Assembly: GCF_000478275.1 (NCBI RefSeq)
Contig: NZ_ASJB01000033.1
Coordinates: forward strand, 1-36,488
Direction: 5' to 3'
Source: Amycolatopsis orientalis DSM 40040 = KCTC 9412
Lineage (GTDB): Bacteria > Actinomycetota > Actinomycetes > Mycobacteriales > Pseudonocardiaceae
DNA length: 36,488 nucleotides
Shown: piece by piece, positions 8,776 to 18,351 of the stretch
How the letters are laid out: the number at the start of each line of letters is the position of its first letter
Position numbering within the stretch: position 1 is the first letter of the stretch
Notes under the pieces: generated by a model
Databases searched by the model: none
Told to the model about the DNA's origin: nothing
What the model saw: the letters and a program-made list of their open reading frames with translations, nothing else
Made by a program: the position numbers and the translations under genes

Positions 8776-9264
8776 ATGGCCGTGTTTCCTGATCATCACA
8801 ACGAAAACGACACCGGCGGAGACCCCGCGAGACCGGTGTTCGTCGACCCGAGCGGTCGTCGCCGCACCCTCGTCCGCCGGATCGCGATCGGCGTCTGCGC
8901 CGCCGTCGCCTGCTATGGGATCCTCCTCGTCGCCGCCCTTTTCGGCGCGCCGACGCTGCCCGCCGCGCTCGTCCCGCTGCCGGTGCCCGCGCCGCGGGTG
9001 ACCTCCGAGCCGCCCGCGCCCACCTCGTCCGGCCCCCGGCCGACGGCTTCCCGCCCGGAATCCTCCGAAGCACCTGCGACCGAGAACGAGACGTCGCACA
9101 CGAGCGCCAGGCCAGCCCCCGCCGGGACCACGGTTTCGCCGGGGACGACGCCCCCGGGCTCCGCCGCCACCTCTTCGCCGCCGGGCGCCGACCGCCGTAA
9201 CAGCCGGGCGCCCGACCTCCCGCCGGGGCAGACGAGGACGACTCCGCCCGGTTCCGGGCGCTGA
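8776..9264 (+). CDS. Small single-pass membrane protein with Pro/Ser/Thr-rich outer tail
   Basis: About 162 aa. A charged cytoplasmic N-terminus (to residue 36) precedes one membrane helix (about 38-60, IAIGVCAAVACYGILLVAAL). A long low-complexity Pro/Thr/Ser/Ala extracellular tail follows, with no recognisable fold. No family assigned. ATG 8776 and GTG 8782 are both possible starts. It ends 32 bp before the deacetylase/glycosyltransferase gene on the same strand, so it probably forms an operon with it and may be an accessory membrane partner in making or exporting the polysaccharide. That role is inferred from position only. Confidence 0.75.
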   Translation: MAVFPDHHNENDTGGDPARPVFVDPSGRRRTLVRRIAIGVCAAVACYGILLVAALFGAPTLPAALVPLPVPAPRVTSEPPAPTSSGPRPTASRPESSEAPATENETSHTSARPAPAGTTVSPGTTPPGSAATSSPPGADRRNSRAPDLPPGQTRTTPPGSGR

Positions 9265-9296
9265 CGCCCGCTTCGCGCACGACCGAAGGATTCCCT

Positions 9297-11414
9297 GTGC
9301 CTGACCACCGCCGGTTGCCGCCGCCCAAGGCGCATTGGGCGCTCCTGGCGACCCTGTTGTTCGCCGTCACCGTCCTGCTCGGACTGAACACCCTGGTCGA
9401 AGGGGGGTTCGCCGCCGACGGCGCGGTCTCGGCGGGCGCGGCCGGGGAAGTACCTGCCGCGGTACGCGACGGCGGCCCGATCATCGACCCTCGCGGCGAC
9501 GAGCCCGTCACGTCACGGCTCCGGCCGAAGACGCTGGCGCTCACCTTCGACGACGGCCCCGATCCGGAATGGACACCGCGGATCCTCGCCGCGCTCGAAC
9601 GGCACGGCGTGCACGCCACCTTCTTCGTGACCGGCGCGCAGGTGGCACGGCATCCCGGCCTGGCGGCGGAGATCGCCGAACGTGGCCACGAACTCGGCAA
9701 CCACACCGCGACGCACACCGACCTCGGCGCGGCCGGGGACGTCCGCGCGAAGATCGAACTGCGGGCCACCGACCTCGCCATCGCCGGTGCCTCCGGGACG
9801 GGGACCTCCCTGGTCCGGCCGCCCTATTCGTCGACAACCGACGCGGTGGACGACGCGGGCTGGCGGGCGGCGCGCCGTCTCGGCGGCGAGGGCAGGGTCG
9901 TCGTCCTGTCCGAACTGGACTCCCAGGACTGGCGGAGGGCGGGAGTGGACGCCATCGCCGCCGCCGCGACGCCCCGGACGGACGAAGGCGCCGTGGTGCT
10001 CATGCACGACGCGGGCGGTGACCGGTCGGAGACCCTCGCCGCGCTGGACCGTGTCATCCCCGGTCTCCAGGCCAAGGGCTGGCGGTTCGACACCGTCAGC
10101 GGCGCCGCCGGGCTCAGCGGGAGCACGGCCGCGGTGGACGGGCTGACCCGGTTCGGCGGCTGGCTCCTGATCGCCGCGGTCCAGACCGGCGACGCGCTCG
10201 CGGCCGTGCTGGGCTGGCTGCTGATCGCGGCGAGCGTCCTCGCCGTACTGCGCACCGCCCTGGTCCTCGTCACCACGGCGATCCATGTCAGACGGGGCAG
10301 GACCGACCGGACCCGGCCTCCGGTGCGGGAACCGGTGACGGTGATCGTCCCCGCCTACAACGAGGAGGCCGGGATCGAGGCGACCATCCGCTCGATCCTC
10401 GCCTCCGACCACCATCCGACCTGGGTGATCGTCGTCGACGACGGGTCGACCGACGGCACCGCCGACGTCGTCGAGCGGCTCGGCCTGCGCCGGGTCAAGC
10501 TGATCCGCCAGCGGAACGCGGGCAAACCGGCCGCGCTCAACACCGGCCTCGCCGCCGCACGGACCGAGCTGGTGGTCATGGTCGACGGCGACACCGTGCT
10601 GGAGCCCGGCACCGTCCGCACGGTGATCCAGCCGTTCGCCGATCCGTCGATCGGCGCGGTTTCGGGCAACGCCAAGGTCGCCAACCGCGGCGGGCTGCTC
10701 GGCGGCTGGCAGCACATCGAATACGTCATCGGGTTCAACCTCGATCGCCGGATGTACGACGTCGGCGAGTGCATGCCGACGGTGCCGGGGGCGGTCGGGG
10801 CCTTCCGGCGCTCGGCGGTGCTCGCGCTCGGGGGAGTCCCCGAGGACACCCTCGCCGAGGACACCGACCTCACGATGGCGCTGGAACGGGACGGCTGGCG
10901 GGTGGTCTACGAACAGGAGGCCCGTGCCTGGACCGAGGCGCCCGCGACACTGGGGCAGCTGTGGAAACAGCGCTATCGCTGGTGCTACGGCACGCTGCAG
11001 GCGGTGTGGAAGCACCGGGGCGCCATCGTCGCCAAGGGGGCCGCCGGCCGGCTCGGCCGCCGCGGCATCCCGTATCTGCTGATGTTCCAGGTGGCGCTGC
11101 CCGTTCTCGCGCCGTTCGTCGACGTGGCCGCGATCTTCGGCCTCTTCACGGGGGACGCGAAGACCGCGTTGCTGTACTGGTCGGTGTTCCTGCTCCTGCA
11201 GATCGTGCCGGGCATCATCGCCTTCCGGCTCGACCGCGAGTCGCTTCGCCCACTGCTTTTCCTTCCCCTGCAACAGTTCGTCTACCGGCAGCTGATGTAC
11301 CTCGTCGTCATCCAGTCGGTGATGACGGCGCTGGCCGGGGCGCGGCTGCCGTGGCACAAACTCGATCGCCTCGGCCAGAGCGCGCCGCCGAGGTCACTTG
11401 TGGACGCTGAGTGA
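9297..11414 (+). CDS. Bifunctional polysaccharide deacetylase / family 2 glycosyltransferase, MatB-like
   Basis: 705-aa membrane protein with two enzymes. A membrane segment (about 13-31) anchors an external NodB deacetylase domain with TFDDGPDP (83-90), NHTATH (metal His136 and His140), RPPYS and LMHDAG. After a second membrane region (about 287-330) comes a cytoplasmic GT2 synthase: VPAYNEE (351-357), DDGSTDGT (381-388), DGD (430-432), EDTD (521-524) and QRYRW (558-562). That motif set is typical of processive chitin, hyaluronan or poly-GlcNAc synthases. Further membrane helices close the protein. Streptomyces MatB has this arrangement and makes a poly-GlcNAc surface glue; function here is inferred from architecture. 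GTG 9297 follows a GAAGGA ribosome site. A hairpin terminator follows at 11415-11443. Confidence 0.92.
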   Translation: MPDHRRLPPPKAHWALLATLLFAVTVLLGLNTLVEGGFAADGAVSAGAAGEVPAAVRDGGPIIDPRGDEPVTSRLRPKTLALTFDDGPDPEWTPRILAALERHGVHATFFVTGAQVARHPGLAAEIAERGHELGNHTATHTDLGAAGDVRAKIELRATDLAIAGASGTGTSLVRPPYSSTTDAVDDAGWRAARRLGGEGRVVVLSELDSQDWRRAGVDAIAAAATPRTDEGAVVLMHDAGGDRSETLAALDRVIPGLQAKGWRFDTVSGAAGLSGSTAAVDGLTRFGGWLLIAAVQTGDALAAVLGWLLIAASVLAVLRTALVLVTTAIHVRRGRTDRTRPPVREPVTVIVPAYNEEAGIEATIRSILASDHHPTWVIVVDDGSTDGTADVVERLGLRRVKLIRQRNAGKPAALNTGLAAARTELVVMVDGDTVLEPGTVRTVIQPFADPSIGAVSGNAKVANRGGLLGGWQHIEYVIGFNLDRRMYDVGECMPTVPGAVGAFRRSAVLALGGVPEDTLAEDTDLTMALERDGWRVVYEQEARAWTEAPATLGQLWKQRYRWCYGTLQAVWKHRGAIVAKGAAGRLGRRGIPYLLMFQVALPVLAPFVDVAAIFGLFTGDAKTALLYWSVFLLLQIVPGIIAFRLDRESLRPLLFLPLQQFVYRQLMYLVVIQSVMTALAGARLPWHKLDRLGQSAPPRSLVDAE

Positions 11415-11443
11415 CCGTTGGGCGGGGTGACCCCGCTGAACGG
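11415..11443 (+). terminator. Hairpin after the deacetylase/glycosyltransferase gene
   Basis: ACCGTT (11414-11419) pairs with AACGG (11439-11443), and GCGGGGT (11422-11428) with ACCCCGC (11430-11436), giving a GC-rich stem directly after the stop codon. No T-tract follows; actinobacterial terminators often lack one. Confidence 0.5.
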
Positions 11444-11499
11444 CCGCCTGCGCGGTAACCTCACGGACACCAAAGACCGCAGACCCTTGAGGAGGGCCC

Positions 11500-11898
11500 G
11501 TGTCGGCAGGGCAGATCGCCGCGCTGATCGCCGCAGGAGCATTCGTCGTACTCGTCGTGCTGCTGGCGATCGTGCTGTTCAAGCTCGGCCGGACCCTGGA
11601 CGAGGCCACGATCGCCATCCGCAAGGCGCATGAGAACACCGACCCGCTGCTGATCGGCGCGAACGAGACGATCACGCACGTCAACACGCAGCTGGAGCGG
11701 GTCGACGGCATCACCGCGAACGCGCAGGCCGTCACCGGCAACGTGTCCGCGCTGTCGTCGGTGTTCACCGCCACCCTCGGCGGGCCGCTGGTCAAGACCG
11801 CCGCGCTGTCGTACGGCCTCAGCAAGGCCATCAAGGCCCGCCGCAAGAAGGCGGAGGCGAAGGCGGCACGCCCGGCACGGAAGCGGGGCCGGAAATGA
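11500..11898 (+). CDS. DUF948 family membrane-anchored protein
   Basis: 132 aa with an N-terminal membrane helix (about 6-28, IAALIAAGAFVVLVVLLAIVLF). A helical, probably coiled-coil cytoplasmic part follows (TLDEATIAIRKAHENTDPLL, then TITHVNTQLERVDGITANAQ), with a very basic tail ending in Arg-Lys repeats. This is the DUF948 pattern; molecular function unknown. GTG 11500 is supported by GAGGAGG just upstream. The next gene starts inside its stop (ATGA). In Streptomyces, as I recall, the same pair of small proteins precedes alaS, so the neighbourhood is conserved. Confidence 0.88.
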   Translation: MSAGQIAALIAAGAFVVLVVLLAIVLFKLGRTLDEATIAIRKAHENTDPLLIGANETITHVNTQLERVDGITANAQAVTGNVSALSSVFTATLGGPLVKTAALSYGLSKAIKARRKKAEAKAARPARKRGRK

Positions 11899-12206
11899 AG
11901 CGCCTGTTCTGGCTCGGCGTCGGCGTGGTCGCCGGCGTCGCCCTGTCACGCAAAGCGACCGAAACCGCTCGCCAGGCCACGCCCGCGGGGTTAGCCTCGA
12001 ACCTGGGCGACGCCGTGCGGGAACTCGCGGGCGCCGTCGGTTCGTTCGGCGCGGAGGTCCGCGCCGGGATGAGCGAACGGGAACAGGAGCTGCACGACAT
12101 GGTGTCCGAACGCACCGGTTTGAGCACGGCCGCCGACGGCCCTGCGGGCAGGCACGCGGCGTCGCCGCGGCGCCCGGCCCGGCGAGCTCGCCGGGCGGAG
12201 GGCTGA
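11895..12206 (+). CDS. DUF6167-like small protein upstream of alaS
   Basis: 103 aa. A short hydrophobic N-terminus (FWLGVGVVAGVALSRKATET) is followed by a helical segment and a basic tail (SPRRPARRARRAEG). It resembles the conserved small protein found between the DUF948 gene and alaS in actinomycetes. Function unknown. It starts at ATG 11895, overlapping the DUF948 stop by 4 bp, so the two are translationally coupled. Codon 33 is TTA (11991-11993), a very rare leucine codon in high-GC actinomycetes and often linked to bldA-dependent translation. About 100 bp separate it from alaS. Confidence 0.85.
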   Translation: MKRLFWLGVGVVAGVALSRKATETARQATPAGLASNLGDAVRELAGAVGSFGAEVRAGMSEREQELHDMVSERTGLSTAADGPAGRHAASPRRPARRARRAEG

Positions 12207-12207
12207 T

Positions 12208-12225
12208 CGGTCGCCTCCGCGACCG
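12208..12225 (+). terminator. Short hairpin in the alaS leader
   Basis: CGGTCGC (12208-12214) pairs perfectly with GCGACCG (12219-12225) around a four-base loop, immediately after the DUF6167 stop. It may end or attenuate transcription before alaS. There is no T-tract and no T-box-like motif that I can see. Confidence 0.35.
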
Positions 12226-12307
12226 GAAGAACCCCAGCCCTCCGCCGTTCCCGCCTGCCCTCAGATCCCCGCGCCTTCGCGCGAGCCCGCATCCAAGGAC
12301 GAACCCC

Positions 12308-14971
12308 GTGGAAACACACGAAATCACCCAGCGTTTTCTGAGCCATTTCGAGAGCAAGGGACATACCCGCGTCCCGAGCGCCCCGCTGATCCTCGACGAT
12401 CCGAACCTGCTGTTCGTCAACGCGGGCATGGTCCAGTTCAAGCCGTACTTCCTCGGCGAGGTCCCGCCGCCGTACCCGCGCGCGACCAGCGTCCAGAAGT
12501 GCGTCCGCACCCCGGACATCGACGAGGTCGGCAAGACCACCCGGCACAACACGTTCTTCCAGATGGCCGGGAACTTCTCCTTCGGCGACTACTTCAAGGA
12601 AGGCGCCATCGAGGCGGCCTGGGAGCTGATCACCAAGCCGCAGAGCGAAGGCGGCTACGGCCTCGACCCGAACCGCATCTGGGCCACCGTCTACGAGGAC
12701 GATCCCGAGGCGGCGGGCCTCTGGAAGAAGCTCACCGGCCTGCCCGGCGAGCGCATCCAGGCCCGTGACGGCAAGGACAACTACTGGGACATGGGCGTAC
12801 CCGGTCCCGGCGGCCCCTGCTCGGAGATCTACTACGACCGCGGCCCCGCGTACGGCCGCGAGGGCGGCCCGGTCGCCGACGAGGACCGCTACATCGAGAT
12901 CTGGAACCTCGTCTTCATGCAGGACGTGCGGGGCGACAAGAGCCCGAAGCACGGCCACAAGCCGATCGGCGAGCTGCCGAAGAAGAACATCGACACCGGT
13001 ATGGGTGTCGAGCGGGTCGCGACGATCCTGCAGGGTGTCGAGAACGTCTACGAGACCGACCTCGTCCGCCCGGTGATCGGCCGCGCCGAGGAGTTCTCCG
13101 GCCGCCGCTACGGCTCCGACCACACCGACGACGTCCGCTTCCGCGTCATCGCCGACCACGCCCGCACCGGGGTCCTGCTCATCGGCGACGGCGTCACCCC
13201 GGGCAACGACGGCCGCGGTTACGTGCTCCGGCGCCTGCTGCGCCGCATCATCCGCTCCGCGCGCCTGCTCGGCGTGCACGAGCCGGTGCTGCCCGCCTTC
13301 GCCGCGGTCGTCCGCGACACCATGGGCCCGACCTACCCCGAGCTGGTCTCCGGTTTCGACCGCATCGAGGACGTCGTCCGCGTCGAGGAGGAGGCCTTCC
13401 TCTCCACGCTCACCAGCGGTTCGCGCATCTTCGACCTCGCGGCCGAGGAGACGAGGCGGTCCGGCGGTTCGCTGCTGGCCGGTGACAAGGCGTTCCAGCT
13501 GCACGACACCTACGGCTTCCCGATCGACCTGACCCTGGAGATGGCGTCCGAGCAGGGCCTGTCCGTCGACGAAGAGGGCTTCCGCACGCTCATGAACGAG
13601 CAGCGGCAGCGCGCGAAGGCCGACGCGGCCTCGCGCAAGACCGGCCACGGCGACCTGTCCGAGTACCGCAAGGTGCTCGAGCAGCACGGCGAGACCGAAT
13701 TCCTCGGGTACGGCGACCTGCAGGCCGACGCGAAGGTCGTCGCGCTGCTCGAAGACGGCGTCCCAGTCCGCAGCGTCGGCGCGGGTAAGAAGGCCGAGCT
13801 GATCCTCGACCGCACCCCGTTCTACGCCGAGAGCGGCGGCCAGGTCGCCGACACCGGCGTCCTGCTCGGCGACGGCGTCGAACTCAAGGTCCACGACGTG
13901 CAGAAGATCGTGCCCGGCCTGTTCGTGCACCGCGTCGAGGTGCTCGACGGCGAGGTCGGCATCGGCAGCGCGCTGACCGGTTCGGTCGACCAGCACCGCC
14001 GTCTGTCGATCGAACGCTCCCACTCCGCGACGCACCTGGTCCACGCGGCCGTGCGCGGCGCGTACGGCAAGCGCGCGGCGCAGGCCGGATCGCTCAACTC
14101 GCCGGGCCGGATGCGGTTCGACTTCACCACCTCCGGCTCCGTCTCGGCCGACGTGCTGACCGAGGTCGAGGAGGAGGTCAACGACTACCTCCAGACCAAC
14201 GTCGAGGTGAACACCTTCGTCACCACGAAGGACAAGGCCCTCGAACTGGGCGCGGTCGCGCTGTTCGGCGAGAAGTACGGCAACGACGTCCGCGTCGTCG
14301 ACATGGGCGAGTACTCCCGCGAACTCTGCGGTGGTACCCACGTCGACCGCATCGGCCAGCTCGGCCTGGTGAAGCTGGTGGGTGACTCGTCCATCGGCTC
14401 CGGTGTGCACCGCGTCGAGGCGCTGGTCGGCTCGGACGCGCTCAAGTACGTCCGCAAGGAGCAGCTGCTGGTCTCGCAGCTCGCGAGCACCTTCAAGGTG
14501 CCGTCGGACCAGCTGCCGTCGCGGATCGACGACGTGCTCACCCGGCTCAAGAACGCGGAGAAGGAGATCGAGCAGCTGCGCACCCAGCAGGTGCTCGGCT
14601 CGGCGGGCTCGCTCGCGGACAAGGCCGAGGACATCGGCGGGATCGCGGTCGTCGCGGAGAAGCTCGGCGAGGGCGTCGACTCGAACGGCCTGCGCGCGCT
14701 GGCCTCCGACATCCGCGGCAGGCTCGGCGCGCGTCCCGGCGTGGTCGCGCTCTTCGCGCCGCAGGGCGAGAAGGTCGCCTTCGTCGTCGCGACGACCAAG
14801 GCGGCGCAGGAGAAGGGCATCGCGGCCGGCAAGCTCGTCCCGTCGTTCGCCGAGGCGATCGGCGGCCGCGGCGGTGGCAAGCCGGACATGGCCCAGGGCG
14901 GCGGCACCAACCCCGCCGGGGCCGAGCAGGCCATCACCTCCCTCCGCGCGGCGGTCGCCCAAGTTGGCTGA
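12308..14971 (+). CDS. alaS: Alanyl-tRNA synthetase
   Basis: 887-aa cytoplasmic enzyme that charges tRNA-Ala and edits mischarged Ser and Gly. The class II catalytic core is at the N-terminus ([20 protein letters not shown], then [15 protein letters not shown] and [20 protein letters not shown]). The editing domain has the zinc ligands HSATH (His572, His576) and CGGTH (Cys674, His678), matching the family spacing. The C-terminal part includes a coiled-coil stretch ([18 protein letters not shown]) and a DHHA1-type glycine-rich end ([15 protein letters not shown]). GTG 12308 aligns with the usual METHEIT-like N-terminus. The stop overlaps ruvX by 8 bp. Length is normal for the family. Confidence 0.98.
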   Translation: METHEITQRFLSHFESKGHTRVPSAPLILDDPNLLFVNAGMVQFKPYFLGEVPPPYPRATSVQKCVRTPDIDEVGKTTRHNTFFQMAGNFSFGDYFKEGAIEAAWELITKPQSEGGYGLDPNRIWATVYEDDPEAAGLWKKLTGLPGERIQARDGKDNYWDMGVPGPGGPCSEIYYDRGPAYGREGGPVADEDRYIEIWNLVFMQDVRGDKSPKHGHKPIGELPKKNIDTGMGVERVATILQGVENVYETDLVRPVIGRAEEFSGRRYGSDHTDDVRFRVIADHARTGVLLIGDGVTPGNDGRGYVLRRLLRRIIRSARLLGVHEPVLPAFAAVVRDTMGPTYPELVSGFDRIEDVVRVEEEAFLSTLTSGSRIFDLAAEETRRSGGSLLAGDKAFQLHDTYGFPIDLTLEMASEQGLSVDEEGFRTLMNEQRQRAKADAASRKTGHGDLSEYRKVLEQHGETEFLGYGDLQADAKVVALLEDGVPVRSVGAGKKAELILDRTPFYAESGGQVADTGVLLGDGVELKVHDVQKIVPGLFVHRVEVLDGEVGIGSALTGSVDQHRRLSIERSHSATHLVHAAVRGAYGKRAAQAGSLNSPGRMRFDFTTSGSVSADVLTEVEEEVNDYLQTNVEVNTFVTTKDKALELGAVALFGEKYGNDVRVVDMGEYSRELCGGTHVDRIGQLGLVKLVGDSSIGSGVHRVEALVGSDALKYVRKEQLLVSQLASTFKVPSDQLPSRIDDVLTRLKNAEKEIEQLRTQQVLGSAGSLADKAEDIGGIAVVAEKLGEGVDSNGLRALASDIRGRLGARPGVVALFAPQGEKVAFVVATTKAAQEKGIAAGKLVPSFAEAIGGRGGGKPDMAQGGGTNPAGAEQAITSLRAAVAQVG

Positions 14972-15467
14972 CGACGCCCCCCAGCGGCGCCCGGATCGGC
15001 CAGGGGAATCCGATCCGGGGCGCGGTAGGCGGCTTGGCGTGGATGTCGGATCCGTCCGGGTCGGGGTCGCCCTCAGCGATCCCGACCCCATCCTCGCGAG
15101 TCCGCTCGTTACCCTCACTCGCGACGCGACTGGCGACAAGGACGTCGACCAGCTCAGCGAACTCGTCACGGAACACGACGTGGTCGAGGTCGTCGTCGGC
15201 CTGCCGAGGACCCTCAAGGACCGGCACGGTCCGGCGGCCGAAGCGGCGCTCGACTACGCCGAAAAGGTCGCCGCCCGGATCGCTCCGGTACCGGTGCGGC
15301 TGGCCGACGAGCGGTTGACCACGGTGACGGCATCCAGGATGCTGTCGCAGCGTGGGGTGAAGGGACGTAAGCAGCGTGCCGTCGTCGATCAGGCGGCCGC
15401 GGTCGAGATCCTGCAGGCTTGGATCGACGCGGTAGCGGCACATCGCGCACGGAAGGGCGACACATGA
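14964..15467 (+). CDS. ruvX: Putative pre-16S rRNA nuclease / RuvX (YqgF) family
   Basis: 167-aa RNase H-fold nuclease of the YqgF/RuvX family, implicated in 16S rRNA 5'-end maturation. The first acidic residue lies in [13 protein letters not shown] (Asp27). Other conserved segments are [29 protein letters not shown] and [13 protein letters not shown] chose TTG 14964, which overlaps the end of alaS, because no ATG or GTG start precedes the first beta strand; the only later GTG would cut into it. The stop overlaps the mltG ATG by 4 bp. The order alaS-ruvX-mltG-aroE is widely conserved in actinobacteria. Confidence 0.93.
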   Translation: MADDAPQRRPDRPGESDPGRGRRLGVDVGSVRVGVALSDPDPILASPLVTLTRDATGDKDVDQLSELVTEHDVVEVVVGLPRTLKDRHGPAAEAALDYAEKVAARIAPVPVRLADERLTTVTASRMLSQRGVKGRKQRAVVDQAAAVEILQAWIDAVAAHRARKGDT

Positions 15468-17272
15468 CCGAGCCCCACGGCCGGCCCGAACCCCGGCAGG
15501 GCGGTAGACGACGGCTGCGGGAGCCTGAGGAGAGCATCCAGCCGCCGGCCCCGCCCCGTCGGCGGCCCGAACCCCAGCCGCCGTCCCGGACCCGGCACCT
15601 GCGCCACGATGCTCCCGAGGCCCCGCCCGTGCCGCCCGCCCCGCATGGCCGCCGGGCCGCCGAAGAGCCACCGCCCCGCGGTCGCCGGGCGGCCGCCGAG
15701 GAACCGCTTCCGCCGCGCGCGCGGCGTCCGGTCCCGCCGAGGCGGGCCCCGGAGCCCGCGGTGCCCCCGCCGCCTCCCGCACCGCCCCGGCGGTCCCTCC
15801 AGCCGGGTGACCGTGGTCTCGGCATGCCCGCCCACGCCCAGGACGAGCCGCGTCCCGGCCGCCGCCGTCGCCGCGAGGACGACGGCCCGCAGCCGGACGA
15901 GCGGCCGACCGACATCCTTCCCGCCGTCCAGGAGGCGCCGCTGGCCCGGCGCCCCGGCGCGGCTCCTCCGCCGCCTCAGGGCAGCGAGGAGGAGTACGAC
16001 GAGATCTTCGGCGAAGACGCGTACGACGAGTACGAGGACTACGACGAGTACGACGACTACGAAGACGACCTCGACTTCGAGGACGAAGATCGCGCCGAAC
16101 CCGAACGTATCGAGGACGAGCGCCCGGAACGCCAGGGACCGCCGCCCAAGAAGCGCAAGAAGAAGCGCGCGCTGGGCTGGGTCGCCGCGCTGACCGTGCT
16201 CGTCCTGCTCGCCGGCGGCGCCTACTACGGCTTCACCGAGATCTTCGGCTACGACGACTACGAGGGCACGGGCGAGAGCGATGTCCTCGTGCAGGTGGAG
16301 AAGGGCGACTCGACGTCGGCGATCGGCAACCGGCTCCAGGCGGCCGGAGTGGTCGCCAGCGGCAAGGCCTTCGTGAAGGCGGGCGAGGACAACACCGCCG
16401 TATCGCGGCTGCAGCAGGGCTACTACGTCATGAAGACGAAGATGTCCGGCGCCAGTGCGGTCGAGAAGATGACCGCCCCCGCTTCGAAGGTCGGCCAGGT
16501 CGAAATCCGGCCCTACACCCAGTTCCACGACATCACCCAGCCGGACGGCAAGGTGACGCCGGGCGTCTACTCGTTGCTGTCCAAGGCTTCCTGTGCCGAG
16601 TTGAACGGCAAGAGCACCTGTATCCCGGTCGAAGAACTGCGCAAGACGATCGAGACCGCTGATCTGGCGAAGCTGGGCGTCCCAGCCTGGGCCGTCGAGG
16701 CCGCCACGAAGGCCGAGCACAAGGACCGGCGGCTCGAAGGACTCATCGCGCCGGGCATCTTCAACGTCAAACCCGGTTGGACGGCCGAGGAACTGCTCGC
16801 CGACGTCGTGAAGACCTCGTCGGAGCGCATCCTCAACGCCGGGCTGAGCGAGCAGTCCAAGGGCGACGGCAGGACGCCGTACGAGACGCTGGTCATCGCG
16901 TCGATCATCGAACGCGAGGCGGTGAAGGCCGACTTCGGGAAGATCTCACGGGTCATCTACAACCGGCTCGCCGAAAAGATGCGGCTCGAGATGGACTCGA
17001 CGGTCAACTACGTCCTCGACCGGCCGACCCTGCTCACGAAACCCGAGGAACGGGAAAAAGCGGGCGCGTACAACACCTACAAGTCCGTCGGCCTGCCCCC
17101 CACCCCGATCGCGGTGCCGAGCGCGGAAGCGATCCAAGCCGCGCTCAAGCCGGCCCCGGGGGAGTGGCTGTTCTTCGTGAAATGCGAGAAGAACGGGCTC
17201 TCCTGCTTCGCGGTGACGAACGACGAGCACAACAAGAACAAACTGGACGCACAGAGGCGTGGTGTCTACTAA
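15464..17272 (+). CDS. mltG: Endolytic murein transglycosylase MltG with long disordered N-terminus
   Basis: 602-aa inner-membrane lytic transglycosylase that cuts nascent glycan strands. The N-terminus (1-165) is a Pro/Arg-rich disordered region. An acidic run of Asp, Glu and Tyr (about 172-215) and a basic Lys/Arg patch follow, then one membrane helix (about 236-258). The YceG domain lies outside: the catalytic Glu483 is in SIIEREA (480-486), followed by VIYNRL and [12 protein letters not shown]. The long cytoplasmic low-complexity part is characteristic of actinobacterial forms and may serve in regulation. ATG 15464 overlaps the ruvX stop (ATGA) and its own stop overlaps the aroE start. 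Confidence 0.95.
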   Translation: MTEPHGRPEPRQGGRRRLREPEESIQPPAPPRRRPEPQPPSRTRHLRHDAPEAPPVPPAPHGRRAAEEPPPRGRRAAAEEPLPPRARRPVPPRRAPEPAVPPPPPAPPRRSLQPGDRGLGMPAHAQDEPRPGRRRRREDDGPQPDERPTDILPAVQEAPLARRPGAAPPPPQGSEEEYDEIFGEDAYDEYEDYDEYDDYEDDLDFEDEDRAEPERIEDERPERQGPPPKKRKKKRALGWVAALTVLVLLAGGAYYGFTEIFGYDDYEGTGESDVLVQVEKGDSTSAIGNRLQAAGVVASGKAFVKAGEDNTAVSRLQQGYYVMKTKMSGASAVEKMTAPASKVGQVEIRPYTQFHDITQPDGKVTPGVYSLLSKASCAELNGKSTCIPVEELRKTIETADLAKLGVPAWAVEAATKAEHKDRRLEGLIAPGIFNVKPGWTAEELLADVVKTSSERILNAGLSEQSKGDGRTPYETLVIASIIEREAVKADFGKISRVIYNRLAEKMRLEMDSTVNYVLDRPTLLTKPEEREKAGAYNTYKSVGLPPTPIAVPSAEAIQAALKPAPGEWLFFVKCEKNGLSCFAVTNDEHNKNKLDAQRRGVY

Positions 17273-18116
17273 CCGCAAGGCCGCGATCCTCGGAAAGCCG
17301 GTCGAACACTCGCTTTCGCCGGTGCTGCACGGCGCCGCGTTCCGCGCGCTGGGTCTCGAAGGCTGGAGCTACGAACGCGTCGAAATGGACGGCGACGGCC
17401 TGCCGGGGTTCGTCCGAGGGCTCGGCCCGGAATGGACCGGGCTTTCGGTGACCATGCCCGGGAAACGCGCCGCGCTGGAGCACGCCGACGAGGTCACGCC
17501 GCGCGCGGCGGCGGTCGGCGCGGCGAACACGCTGGTGCGCCGGGAATCCGGCTGGCTGGCCGACTGCACCGACGTCGACGGCGTCACCGAGGCGTTGCGG
17601 ATCGCGGGAGGCTACGTACCCGGCCCGGACGACGGGGCCGTCGTCCTCGGCGCGGGCGGCACCGCCGCGGCGGCCGTCGTCGGCCTGGCTGCGCTCGGCG
17701 TGCGGACGGTCCGCCTCGTCGTGCGGGAACCCGCACGGGCGACCGAGACGGTCGAGGCGGCTTCTCGGGCTGGACTCGACGTCGAGGTTCTTCGCTGGGC
17801 CGACGCCGACTTCGGGAAGCTCGCGCACACCTCGGCGGTGCTGGTGAACACCGTGCCCCCGGACGCCGTGCGGCCTCACCTGACGGAGCTGGCCGGGATC
17901 GGTTGCGTCCTCGACGTCATCTATCACCCCTGGCCGACCGCGCTCGCCGAAGCCGTCGTCGAGCGGGGCGGGCGGCTGGCGACCGGGCTGGACATGTTGC
18001 TGCATCAGGCTTTCGGGCAGTCCGAGTACTTCACCGGGCAGCCCGCGCCCCGCGAGGCGATGCGGGACGCGCTGCGCGAGGCGACCGGCGGGATCCTTCC
18101 CCTGCCGCTCCGCTGA
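17259..18116 (+). CDS. aroE: Shikimate dehydrogenase
   Basis: 285-aa NADP-dependent enzyme that reduces 3-dehydroshikimate to shikimate. The substrate domain has GKPVEHSLSPVLH (SLSP at 18-21), the catalytic Lys69 in TMPGKR, Asn90 in AANTLV, and TDVDG (104-108). The Rossmann part has GAGGTAAAA (131-139). The C-terminus has GLDMLLHQAFGQSEYFTG. Two adjacent GTG codons (17259 and 17262) could start it, both inside the end of mltG. In mycobacteria I remember an A24 prepilin peptidase gene as the next gene; here that gene is 13 kb away, beyond a block of accessory genes. Confidence 0.96.
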   Translation: MVSTNRKAAILGKPVEHSLSPVLHGAAFRALGLEGWSYERVEMDGDGLPGFVRGLGPEWTGLSVTMPGKRAALEHADEVTPRAAAVGAANTLVRRESGWLADCTDVDGVTEALRIAGGYVPGPDDGAVVLGAGGTAAAAVVGLAALGVRTVRLVVREPARATETVEAASRAGLDVEVLRWADADFGKLAHTSAVLVNTVPPDAVRPHLTELAGIGCVLDVIYHPWPTALAEAVVERGGRLATGLDMLLHQAFGQSEYFTGQPAPREAMRDALREATGGILPLPLR

Positions 18117-18177
18117 CCTCCCGACCAGCCAGGAGCCACCACGGCCTCGTGAGTGGCAATGACGGTTCTAACGGCGA

Positions 18178-18351
18178 GTAAGGCAAACTTGGCGTGTTGC
18201 GTGCGCTATCGGCTCGCGCCGCGGTCTGATGTCTCCAATGTGGCGTTGGGGGCGTTCAGTGTCTCCAACGCCACATTGGAGACATGATCGGCAGCAGCGG
18301 CTTCGGGAGAACGCGCAGTTGGGGGTGTCGGTCACGACAACTTTGCCTTAC
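18178..18351. mobile_element. MITE-like element B, 174 bp, same ends as element A
   Basis: The left end GTAAGGCAAACTTGGCGTG (18178-18196) and the complement of the right end, GTAAGGCAAAGTTGTCGTG (18333-18351), agree at 17 of 19 bases. Its right flank CCCTCAATA is identical to that of element A, so the true element may extend a few bases further on both sides. It carries no ORF of note; the interior is mainly the hairpin at 18229-18285. No transposase gene lies in the window, so mobility would have to be provided elsewhere. The class is inferred from the terminal repeats and the TA site. Confidence 0.6.
18229..18285. repeat. Perfect 21-bp-arm hairpin with conserved loop, inside element B
   Basis: The left arm 18229-18249 (beginning ATGTCTCCAATG) pairs perfectly with 18265-18285 around a 15-nt loop GGGCGTTCAGTGTCT. 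A second hairpin at 31237-31283 has unrelated arms but a closely similar loop. Confidence 0.8.

Noticed and set aside
8632..9099. A 156-residue N-terminal extension of phospholipase C
   Set aside because: It is antisense to the small membrane protein gene and would bury the Tat signal; ATG 8631 gives a proper export signal.
14964..14966. Treating ruvX as truncated because it lacks an ATG or GTG start
   Set aside because: TTG 14964 gives a normal-length protein, overlaps alaS as expected in this operon, and all family motifs are present.
11831..15217. A very long minus-strand open frame (1128 codons) opposite alaS, and similar long antisense frames opposite the phosphoesterase, chitinase, deacetylase and aro genes
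   Set aside because: In high-GC DNA the antisense frame lacks stop codons. The translations are Arg/Val/Asp-rich without domains, while the + strand encodes recognisable enzymes.
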